From Microbacteriaceae bacterium (GTDB lineage Bacteria > Actinomycetota > Actinomycetes > Actinomycetales > Microbacteriaceae): DNA of 6,766 bases. Positions 1 to 5,934 of this stretch are shown piece after piece. The notes beneath the pieces were generated by a model. That model searched no databases, was not told the origin of the DNA, and saw only the letters and a program-made list of their open reading frames with translations. The DNA lies in contig JAODAY010000255.1 of assembly GCA_025463665.1 (NCBI GenBank), positions 1-6,766 of the forward strand, in the 5' to 3' direction. The stretch's first letter is position 1. Each line of letters begins with the position of its first letter. Both the position numbers and the translations under genes were made by a program.

Positions 1-3000
1 TTCCGACCATGACCGCGAGCCAGATGTCGGCGCCCGTTGAGGCGAGCGGCCGACGCGAGGTCGACGCGGCGGTCGCGCGAATCACGGTGAGTGTGCCGTT
101 CGCTATCTGTTCCGCTCCCTCGAGCGAGACTGTGTGCGCACCGAGGTCGGTGCCCCTCGCAACCCGGAACACCAGCCGAACAGCGCCGGATGCACTGGCG
201 GTCGCCGTGCCGATGGCCACCGGGTCGGAGCGCAGCGTGCCCGAGACCTTCTCCCCCGGCTCGAAGCCCGAGGCGCTCACCGTGACCCGGTCGCCGACCT
301 TGGCCCTGTTGGGCGTGACCGTCGCCGAGACGATGTTCTTCTCGCCGTCGCCGCCCGGTTCGCCCGGGTTGCCTGGGGTGCCGGGGCCGCCCGGGTTCTC
401 CCCCACCGTGAAGCCGAGCACTCGCGCGAGAAGCTCGACCGCGGTGAACGCCTGGCCCGTGAGCAGGGCGTGCTCGGCGTCCGCAGTCAGCGACATCGAG
501 CCGGCTACCGCGCTGTCGTTCGTGATCGCGGCCTGGGCGAGGTCCCGGGCGAGGGAGACGAGCAGGTCGGCGTCGGCGCCGGTGACGAGCGCGGCGGCCC
601 TGGCGATGAGCGGGAATGCCCGCTCCGGGTCGCCGATCTGGCCGCCGTCGCCCCACACCTCGGCGTCGAGCAGCCCCTGCACGGCGTCACGCGCGGCACC
701 GGCGGCAAGCCCGTCGAGCACCGACTCGAGACGCGTGCGCGGTACATCCGTTCGCTCGCTCCAGCCGAAGGAGTACAGCGGCTCGTAGGTCGCGTCACCC
801 ACGTTGATCGGCACCTGCTCGGCGGTCGCGGGCCAGGTCAGCGGCAGCCGGCCGGTGAACGGTTCATCGCCGAACAGCACGTCGGCGACGCCCTGCCCCT
901 CTGAGCCGGGGAGGAAGGATGCCACGAGCCCGTCGATCGCGTCAATGCGGTCGGTCACGAGCTGTGTGCGCCCGGCGACGATGAGCACGACGCATTCCAT
1001 CGCGGCGCACACAGTGTCGATCGCGGACTGGTCGGCTGTCGACAGCGAAAGGCTGTGGCCGTTGTTGCCGACGTCGCCGATGCCTTCCGCGTACGGCGTC
1101 TCACCGACGACCACGACACCGACGTCGTTGCCCTCGAGTGGGGCCGAGGCATCCGGGCTCACCGTCAGCGTCGCGTTCGGCGCGACCTCGGCGATGCCGT
1201 CGGCGATGGTGGTTCCCGTCGTCGTCGGGCCCGAACCGCCCTGCCAGGTGATCGACCAGCCGCCCATCTGGTTGCCGAGGTCGTCGGCGTTGGAGCCGGC
1301 CAGGTAGATCGAGTCGGACTTCGCCAGCGGCAGCACCTCGTTGGCGTTCTTGAGCAGCACCTGCGACTGAGCGACGGCCCGGCGGGCGATCGCGCGGTGG
1401 TCGTCTGAGCCGAAGGCGTCGGCCTGGCTGCGATCGGCCATGGCGTTCTCGAACAGTCCCAACTCGAATTTCTGGGTCAGGATGCGACGGACCGCATCGT
1501 CGACGCGAGACTGGCTGATCGCGCCGCTGCCGACGGCGGTCTCGACGCTCGTGATGAAGTCGTCGAAGTTGTACGGCGCCATGGCCATGTCGAGGCCGGA
1601 GTTGACGCTGCGCACCGCCTTCTCGGCGTAGGTGCCGCCGGGCAGCTTGTCGATGCCCTCCCAGTCGCTGATGAGGAAGCCGCTGAACCCGAGCTCGCCC
1701 TTGAGCACGTCGGTGTTGAGTTGCGTGTTCTCGTGCATGCGCACCGGGCCTGCGCCGAAGTCGACGGCGGAGTAGGAGGGCATGATCGACCCGACTCCCG
1801 CGGCGATCGCCGGCAGGTAGGGGTCGACGTGGATCGCCTCGAACTGCTCGAGCGAGGGGGCGTGGGTGACGCCCTGGTCGATCGGGTAGCCGCCGGTCGC
1901 GAGTTGGGCAGGGTCGTAGGTGGTTCCGCCGTCGCCCGCCCAGTGCTTGGCCGTCGCGAGCAGCTTGAACGGGCCCGACTTGTCGGTCGGGTCGCTTCCC
2001 TGCAGTCCCTCGATCGATCCGGCCGCGAAGCTCTTCACGAGGGCGGGGTCTTCGCCGAACGACTCGTAGGTGCGGCCCCAGCGCTCGTCGCGGGCGACAC
2101 ACAGGCACGGGGCGAACGCCCAGTTGACGCCGGTGGTTCGGGTCTCGACGGCGGTGGCCGCGGCGATGTCTTCGGCGAGCGCGGGGTCGCGAGTGGCGCC
2201 GAGGTTGATGTTGTGCGGAAAGATCGTCGCGCCCAGCACGTTGTTGTGCCCGTGCACGGCGTCGGCGCCGTAGAGCAGCGGAACCTGCAGCCTGGTGGAC
2301 AGCGCCTGGCGCTGGAACGCGTCAATCATGTCGGCCCAGCCCTCCGGCGTGTTCGCCGCGGGGGTCGACCCGCCGCCGGAGAGCACCGAACCGAGGCCGA
2401 GGGTCGCGATCTGCGACGGGCTGGCGAGGCCGAGCCGCTCGGCTTGCGTCATCTGCCCCGCCTTCTCGGCGAGGCTCATGCGCGAGAGCAGGTCGTCGAC
2501 GCGGTCGCCGATCGAGAGCGATGAGTCGAGGTAGGGCAGCCCGTGGGCGTTGATGACCACGCGAGGGGCCTCCGGCGGCAGCAGCAAGGTGCTCGATTCG
2601 AGTGCGATCGGGATGCCGCGTGCCTCGTCGCCTCCCGTCGTCGTGAGCGTCTGCACCTCGAACGAGCGTGTCGCGCCCGATTCGCTTCCGGCGGGGAAGG
2701 TCACCGAGCCGCCGAACGGGGTGAAGTGGGTTCCCGCCTCCGCGGTTCCCGCGCCGCTCGTGAACTCGACTGTCGCGTCGGCAGCGAGCGGGTCACCGGT
2801 CGCCGTCGTGAGGGCGAGGGTGACGGTCGCGGTGTCACCCGCATCGACGAGGTACACGTCTTGGCTGGCGGAGACCACGTCGGCGTTGACCGCCGTCGTT
2901 CCGTAGAGCTGCACGTCGTCGACCGCCCAGCCGATGGCTCCCGACTTGCCCGGCGGCAGCGTCGGCGCGAAGCCCCACGCCGCGGTCAGGTCGAGCACGC

Positions 3001-4954
3001 CGTTCTGGGTCTCGTCGGTGCCAGGCTGGTACCCGCCGAGCGTGAAGCTCGAGAACGGGAGCTCGACGAGCTTCCACCGGCTCGTCGAGCTGCCCCAGTT
3101 GTCTCTGAAGGTCGCCTGCCAGAGCTCGGAGTGCTCGGCGTCTGGCCCGCCGTCCTTGATCTCGACCTTGATCTCCTCCCCGGCAGTCGGCGAGGCGGGA
3201 TTGCTCGGCTGCGAGGCGTACCACCAGAAGCGGATGCCCCGGAAGGAGCTCCAGTCCCGTGATGCCGCGAGGTTGTCGCTGAACCCGCCCCAGCCGCCGG
3301 CCGGAATCTCGTAGGTTCCCGCGAGCACGTGGTTGTCCACCACGTCGCCGCGTTCCAAGGCGCGCACACCGAGGGTGACCTGCTGGTCGGATGGGGAGCC
3401 CCAGGGGAAGAATCCCACGGGGTCCGTGGGCGAGCCGATCGGCACGTCACCTTCGAAGTCCTCGAGGGTCACCACCCGGTCGAACAGGGCGATGTCGTCG
3501 AACAGAAAGCTTCCGGCGCCGAGCCCCGTGAGGGTGAACGCGAACCCTGTGGAGGCGGAGGGGTCGAAGCGCGCCGGGTCGCCGGGCGCGCCCTTGAGCC
3601 GCAGTTCGCTGAACAGCACGCTCACCTGGCGCCAGCCGTCGGCGTCATCGAGTACTGTGCGGTCGAACAACTGGTTGCCGTTCTTGAGCTCGTAGCCGAG
3701 CTGCCCGCCGCTGCCCGTGCCGAGAAACCAGAAACTGAAGCCGTCGGCGTCGGACCAGTCGGTGGACGCGGTGTCGTTGCTGAACCCGAACCAGTCGCTC
3801 GACGTGGGCTCGCCGGCCACGACCGCGGTGAGCACCGAGTTGTCTGCGGGGTAACCGGGCCGCGTGGCATCCGTCGTCGAGAGTGCCGGACGCACCGAGT
3901 CGGTGCTTCCCCAGCCGAAGTAGCCGGCGGGAACGCCATTCTCGAAGCCCTCGAGCACGTCGCTGGGACCGTCATTGGGCAGGTCCCCCGTGGGCGTGAT
4001 GGTGACGGTCGCTGTGGAGCGGGTGCCGAACGCGATTCCTGATGACGCGTCGGAGAGCGTGAGCGTGAAGGTCGAGAGCGGCGCCAGGGGGCCGTGGGTG
4101 ACCGTGGGCACCGTGACCGTCGCGGTCGTGACGCCCGGGGCGAAGGTCAGCACCCGGTCGACGGCGGTGTAATCCGTTGTGGGAGCCGCGGTGCCGCCGC
4201 CGCTCGTGACGCGCACGGACTGCTCCGTCTGCGACGCACCGCTGAGGTTCACGCCGATCGTCGCGTCGCCGCCGGCGCCTACCGTGGCGGTGGCCGCCGC
4301 GAAGCCGACCGTCGGGGTCGCGAACGCGCCGTGCACAGCGAGGGTGAAAAGGGAGTAGCCGTACCAGTGCGGCACCGTATCAGGAGTGAAGGCGGTGCGT
4401 TCGAGCATCGCGATGCGCACGTACCTGGCCTGCACCGGACTCGCGAAGGCGACCTCCTCGGTCGCGCCGGCGCCGTTCGTCACGGAGTGCACCGTCGTCC
4501 AGCTCGACTCGGTCGCCGGGTCGGCAGTCGCGACCTGCACGTCGTAGCGCGCCGCGAAGGCGGCCTCCCAGACGAGGGAGACGCCGCTGACGGTCGCGAC
4601 CGATCCCAGATCGGAGGTGAGCGACGCCGTGAAGGTCGTGTCGGCGTCCGGACCGTTGCCGCTGGCCCAGCGCGTCGCCCGGTTGCCGTCGATGGCGTTC
4701 TCGGCGGGGAAGTTGCCGTCTGCGTCGTTCTGTGAGGCCGACGCGGTGATGCTCCCCAACGGTGCGAGGTCGGGCTCCGCTGCCGTCGCCGGGCTGATCG
4801 CCGCGAGCCCGCCGAACGCGAGGGCGAGGCTCAGCAGAGCGCCCAGGGTCGCGCGGCTTCGCGCGCCCACCCGCGTCGGTCGCGGTTCACCATCGGCTAG
4901 GTGTGACGTGGCGGGGTGTGATGCGCCGGAGTGTGCGAGACCGCGAAAATGCAT
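1..4954 (-). CDS. Secreted, cell-wall-anchored multidomain glycoside hydrolase family 3 (ExoI-like beta-glucosidase/glucan exohydrolase), 3' end outside window
   Basis: Likely removes terminal beta-linked glucose from glucans or oligosaccharides outside the cell. The frame is open for 1651 codons and leaves the window just after a sorting signal, so little of the C-terminus is missing. Order by residue: signal peptide about 1-58; discoidin-like 65-209; Calx-beta-like 212-322; two CBM11/CIA30-like modules 332-491 and 495-685; second Calx-beta-like 690-802; GH3 core about 806-1400; helical segment 1401-1517; Gly/Pro linker 1518-1540; beta-rich domain 1540-1627; LASTG 1637-1641. The core closely resembles plant ExoI: GADAVHGHNNV (D898), RWGRTYES (958-965), KHWAGDGG (K1003, H1004), SDWEGID with expected nucleophile D1097, VLLKN 1199-1203, and GETPYAEGIGD with E1290 the likely acid/base. 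The ATG at 4954 is chosen for its AAGGGAG site five bases upstream. Domain and substrate names rest on recognised motifs, not a search. Family call is firm; exact substrate is unknown. Confidence 0.93.
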   Translation of the reverse strand, partial: MHFRGLAHSGASHPATSHLADGEPRPTRVGARSRATLGALLSLALAFGGLAAISPATAAEPDLAPLGSITASASQNDADGNFPAENAIDGNRATRWASGNGPDADTTFTASLTSDLGSVATVSGVSLVWEAAFAARYDVQVATADPATESSWTTVHSVTNGAGATEEVAFASPVQARYVRIAMLERTAFTPDTVPHWYGYSLFTLAVHGAFATPTVGFAAATATVGAGGDATIGVNLSGASQTEQSVRVTSGGGTAAPTTDYTAVDRVLTFAPGVTTATVTVPTVTHGPLAPLSTFTLTLSDASSGIAFGTRSTATVTITPTGDLPNDGPSDVLEGFENGVPAGYFGWGSTDSVRPALSTTDATRPGYPADNSVLTAVVAGEPTSSDWFGFSNDTASTDWSDADGFSFWFLGTGSGGQLGYELKNGNQLFDRTVLDDADGWRQVSVLFSELRLKGAPGDPARFDPSASTGFAFTLTGLGAGSFLFDDIALFDRVVTLEDFEGDVPIGSPTDPVGFFPWGSPSDQQVTLGVRALERGDVVDNHVLAGTYEIPAGGWGGFSDNLAASRDWSSFRGIRFWWYASQPSNPASPTAGEEIKVEIKDGGPDAEHSELWQATFRDNWGSSTSRWKLVELPFSSFTLGGYQPGTDETQNGVLDLTAAWGFAPTLPPGKSGAIGWAVDDVQLYGTTAVNADVVSASQDVYLVDAGDTATVTLALTTATGDPLAADATVEFTSGAGTAEAGTHFTPFGGSVTFPAGSESGATRSFEVQTLTTTGGDEARGIPIALESSTLLLPPEAPRVVINAHGLPYLDSSLSIGDRVDDLLSRMSLAEKAGQMTQAERLGLASPSQIATLGLGSVLSGGGSTPAANTPEGWADMIDAFQRQALSTRLQVPLLYGADAVHGHNNVLGATIFPHNINLGATRDPALAEDIAAATAVETRTTGVNWAFAPCLCVARDERWGRTYESFGEDPALVKSFAAGSIEGLQGSDPTDKSGPFKLLATAKHWAGDGGTTYDPAQLATGGYPIDQGVTHAPSLEQFEAIHVDPYLPAIAAGVGSIMPSYSAVDFGAGPVRMHENTQLNTDVLKGELGFSGFLISDWEGIDKLPGGTYAEKAVRSVNSGLDMAMAPYNFDDFITSVETAVGSGAISQSRVDDAVRRILTQKFELGLFENAMADRSQADAFGSDDHRAIARRAVAQSQVLLKNANEVLPLAKSDSIYLAGSNADDLGNQMGGWSITWQGGSGPTTTGTTIADGIAEVAPNATLTVSPDASAPLEGNDVGVVVVGETPYAEGIGDVGNNGHSLSLSTADQSAIDTVCAAMECVVLIVAGRTQLVTDRIDAIDGLVASFLPGSEGQGVADVLFGDEPFTGRLPLTWPATAEQVPINVGDATYEPLYSFGWSERTDVPRTRLESVLDGLAAGAARDAVQGLLDAEVWGDGGQIGDPERAFPLIARAAALVTGADADLLVSLARDLAQAAITNDSAVAGSMSLTADAEHALLTGQAFTAVELLARVLGFTVGENPGGPGTPGNPGEPGGDGEKNIVSATVTPNRAKVGDRVTVSASGFEPGEKVSGTLRSDPVAIGTATASASGAVRLVFRVARGTDLGAHTVSLEGAEQIANGTLTVIRATAASTSRRPLASTGADIWLAVMVG
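32..46 (-). other. LASTG sortase sorting signal of the GH3 enzyme
   Basis: Residues 1637-1641 read L-A-S-T-G, preceded by Arg-Pro and followed by A-D-I-W-L-A-V-M-V-G, the start of a hydrophobic segment that continues beyond base 1. LAxTG is the motif favoured by class E sortases of high-GC actinobacteria. The remaining membrane segment and positive tail lie outside the window, so the call depends on the motif, its place near the C-terminus, and the Gly/Pro linker and beta domain before it. Confidence 0.78.
755..2539 (-). other. GH3 catalytic core (barrel plus C-terminal alpha/beta domain)
   Basis: Residues about 806-1400. It opens with PYLDSSLSIGDRVDDLL and MSLAEKAGQMTQ, the usual entry of ExoI-like GH3 barrels. 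The substrate-site residues (D898, RWGR at 958-961, K1003-H1004) and the expected nucleophile D1097 are all present. The second domain begins around VLLKN (1199-1203), carries E1290 in a PYAE motif, and closes with GRLPLTWP (1368-1375) and YSFGW (1394-1398). No key residue appears missing, so the enzyme is expected to be active. The match is closer to plant ExoI-type enzymes than to NagZ-type N-acetylglucosaminidases, which lack the C-terminal domain. Confidence 0.9.
2900..3961 (-). other. Two related carbohydrate-binding-like modules (CBM11/CIA30-like) in the GH3 enzyme
   Basis: Residues 332-491 and 495-685 look like copies of one beta-sandwich module. Both begin with a Glu-rich FE(N/G)G-type segment. 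Both then carry a (Y/F)F-x-WGS motif, a DN-x-VL motif, a GFS(N/D)-x-x-A-x-x-x-DWS motif, an aromatic FW(F/W) strand, and end in a DD(I/V)-x-L(F/Y) strand. This pattern is typical of CBM11/CIA30-type beta-glucan-binding domains, so the likely role is to hold the enzyme on its glucan. The exact family number is an inference from the motifs. Confidence 0.65.
4781..4954 (-). other. Signal peptide of the GH3 enzyme, with a long N-terminal region
   Basis: Residues 1-58. A hydrophobic core (about 37-53, rich in Leu, Ala and Gly) is followed by SPATA-AEPD, giving a plausible signal peptidase I cut after residue 58 (A-T-A rule). The stretch before the core is unusually long, about 36 residues with many His, Ser and Arg, and carries no twin-arginine motif. 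An in-frame GTG at codon 29 (first base 4870) would give a more typical signal peptide but has no clear ribosome binding site, so the ATG is preferred. Confidence 0.75.
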
Positions 4955-4955
4955 T

Positions 4956-4971
4956 GTTACTCCCTTGTAAC
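4956..4971. repeat. Palindrome GTTAC-N6-GTAAC over the GH3 ribosome binding site
   Basis: Perfect 5-bp arms at 4956-4960 and 4967-4971 flank six bases. In the GH3 transcript the arms could pair and place most of the Shine-Dalgarno core in the loop, just before the start codon. In DNA the same symmetry could be a repressor operator. The stem is short and has only two G-C pairs, so chance is possible. Confidence 0.4.
4960..4966 (-). promoter_or_regulatory. Shine-Dalgarno site of the GH3 gene
   Basis: On the minus strand AAGGGAG lies five bases before the ATG at 4954. It is a strong match to the 16S rRNA 3' end and decides the start codon. It sits inside the GTTAC-N6-GTAAC palindrome described separately. 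Confidence 0.8.
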
Positions 4972-5037
4972 GAGCTGACGTTCTTGACGAGCAGACGGTG
5001 GGCGGCCGCCGAGGGCCGTGCTGGCGTGACTCGCGCC

Positions 5038-5101
5038 GACACTGGCACGATGAATCCGTCACCTCGAACAATGCCGCAAACCGACGGCCAGCGCCAGTGT
5101 C
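5038..5101. repeat. 9-bp inverted repeat upstream of the crcB pair
   Basis: GACACTGGC at 5038-5046 is the exact reverse complement of GCCAGTGTC at 5093-5101, with 46 bases between. Further CTGGC/GCCAG copies lie at 5021-5025 and 5087-5091, giving two direct and two inverted copies of the pentamer in 77 bases. A small GCCG/CGGC hairpin (5073-5076 with 5085-5088) sits inside. It lies in the leader just upstream of the first crcB start, so it may be a paired operator or a structured leader. In GC-rich DNA a 9-bp match across this spacer is not very improbable. Confidence 0.45.
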
Positions 5102-5129
5102 AGGTCTCGCCGGAGTAGGATCGCGCCTC

Positions 5130-5537
5130 GTGGCACATCCTTCACGGCATCCGGACTGGCGCGTGCTTCTCGCCGTCTTCGGCGGCGGCGTCGTCGGAAC
5201 GGGACTGCGGCTCGCGATCGGCACGCTCAGTTCCGACGGCGCCTTTCCGACCTCCACGCTCGTGATCAACGTCGTCGGCTCGTTCGCCCTCGGGCTTCTC
5301 GCCGCCGCAAGCTGGCGGTGGGCCACACTCACCGTGCGGGCCGCGCTCGGACCCGGGCTCGTCGGGTCGTTCACGACGTTCTCGGCGGTGGCGGTCGGGG
5401 TCGTCGGCCTCGTCGAAGCGGATGCACCGGCGCTCGCGCTCGCTTACTCCGCGGTGACCCTCACCCTCGGTCTCGCCGCGGCGTGGCTGGGGTTGCGCGT
5501 CGGCGGTGCCCGGCGTGCGGTCACGGAGCGACGGTGA
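5130..5537 (+). CDS. crcB: Fluoride channel subunit CrcB/Fluc, first of pair
   Basis: A 135-residue membrane protein that forms a passive fluoride exit channel as a dimer. Four hydrophobic segments lie at about 11-31, 40-60, 71-93 and 99-121, the usual CrcB layout and length. Signature motifs are FGGGVVGTGLR (R27), INVVGSF (N47) and GLVGSFTTFS (76-85). The residue three after the TTF phenylalanine, often Phe in well-studied Flucs, is Val87 here. Positive residues lie at the N-terminus, in the second loop (R63, R70) and at the C-terminus, while the first and third loops are acidic, so both ends should face the cytoplasm. The GTG at 5130 is chosen because the fold begins right after it and AGGA lies nine bases upstream. 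An in-frame ATG at 4998 would add 44 residues with no CrcB character. The stop overlaps the next start, so the two genes are surely co-transcribed. Confidence 0.93.
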   Translation: MAHPSRHPDWRVLLAVFGGGVVGTGLRLAIGTLSSDGAFPTSTLVINVVGSFALGLLAAASWRWATLTVRAALGPGLVGSFTTFSAVAVGVVGLVEADAPALALAYSAVTLTLGLAAAWLGLRVGGARRAVTERR

Positions 5538-5899
5538 CTCCGCTTCTCGCCCTCGCCGTGGTACTCGCCGGCGGCATCGCCGCGATCGTGCGCGCCGTCG
5601 TCTCGGCGACCTTCGCCCGGCGGCGCGGGTTTCCGTGGGCGGTGCTCGTCGTCAACGTGGCAGGCTCGGGCATCGGTGGCGCGGTGATGGCGCTCGCCGA
5701 GCGGGCGGACGTGTCGTCCGATCTCGCTCTCGTGCTCGTGACCGGGTTCTGCGGCGGACTCACCACATTCAGCACCATGAGCGTCGAGACAGTGCAGCTC
5801 GTGCGCGACGGCCGGCTCGTCACTGCGCTCGCGAGCGTCGCGGGCAACCTCACGCTCGGGCTGGGGGCGGCGGCGCTCGCCTACCTCGCGGTGCGCTGA
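5534..5899 (+). CDS. crcB: Fluoride channel subunit CrcB/Fluc, second of pair
   Basis: A 121-residue CrcB paralog, expected to pair with the upstream subunit in one heterodimeric fluoride channel. It starts at a GTG overlapping the previous stop (GTGA at 5534-5537), with GGAG five bases upstream, which indicates translational coupling. Motifs are LAGGIAAIVR (R20), VNVAGSG (N41) and GFCGGLTTFSTMSVET (71-86). The N-x-x-G-S motif ends in Gly rather than Phe, and the position three after the TTF phenylalanine is Met82. Arginines cluster in the first loop (R29-R31) and third loop (R91, R94), while the second loop is acidic, so both ends should face outward, opposite to its partner. The opposite charge patterns match the known antiparallel Fluc assembly. 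Confidence 0.93.
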   Translation: MTPLLALAVVLAGGIAAIVRAVVSATFARRRGFPWAVLVVNVAGSGIGGAVMALAERADVSSDLALVLVTGFCGGLTTFSTMSVETVQLVRDGRLVTALASVAGNLTLGLGAAALAYLAVR

Positions 5900-5903
5900 G
5901 GCT

Positions 5904-5917
5904 GTGCCGGACGGCAC
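5904..5917. terminator. Candidate bidirectional terminator hairpin between convergent genes
   Basis: GTGCCG at 5904-5909 and CGGCAC at 5912-5917 form a perfect inverted repeat, realistically a five-pair stem with a GGAC loop. It lies in the 35-bp spacer between the second crcB stop and the oxidoreductase stop, where a terminator for both strands is expected. There is no T-tract on either side, which is common for actinobacterial hairpin terminators but weakens the call. Confidence 0.42.
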
Positions 5918-5934
5918 GCATGCCGCGGGGTCGG

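Larger units (their letters stand above)
4955..5129. promoter_or_regulatory. Divergent promoter region between the GH3 gene and the crcB pair
   Basis: The 175 bp must hold promoters for both directions. On the plus strand TTGACG at 4984-4989 resembles a -35 box, but no convincing -10 box follows at the right spacing. No clear minus-strand promoter could be picked. The region contains the two inverted repeats listed separately. It is flanked by coding starts on both sides and contains no gene of its own. Confidence 0.6.

Noticed and set aside
362..403. Collagen-like repeat in the Gly/Pro linker
   Set aside because: The G-x-x periodicity holds for only a few units and then breaks. It is better read as a flexible wall-spanning linker.
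9..904. Long plus-strand open frames opposite the C-terminal part of the GH3 gene
   Set aside because: They are antisense to a frame with clear domains and motifs. Their products are low-complexity Arg/Ala/Pro/Ser text typical of GC-rich shadow frames.
1101..2108. 335-codon minus-strand frame inside the GH3 core
   Set aside because: It overlaps the catalytic motifs in another frame and its product is Arg-rich without recognisable domains.
5038..5101. Fluoride riboswitch in the crcB leader
   Set aside because: The region has a CGATGA word and small stems, but the consensus order of the GGCGATG-type start, the pseudoknot partner and the AAC segment could not be aligned.
4998..5129. Upstream ATG start for the first crcB gene
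   Set aside because: The 44 extra residues are hydrophilic, unlike any CrcB N-terminus, and would cover the inverted repeat. The GTG at 5130 has a Shine-Dalgarno site and fits family length.
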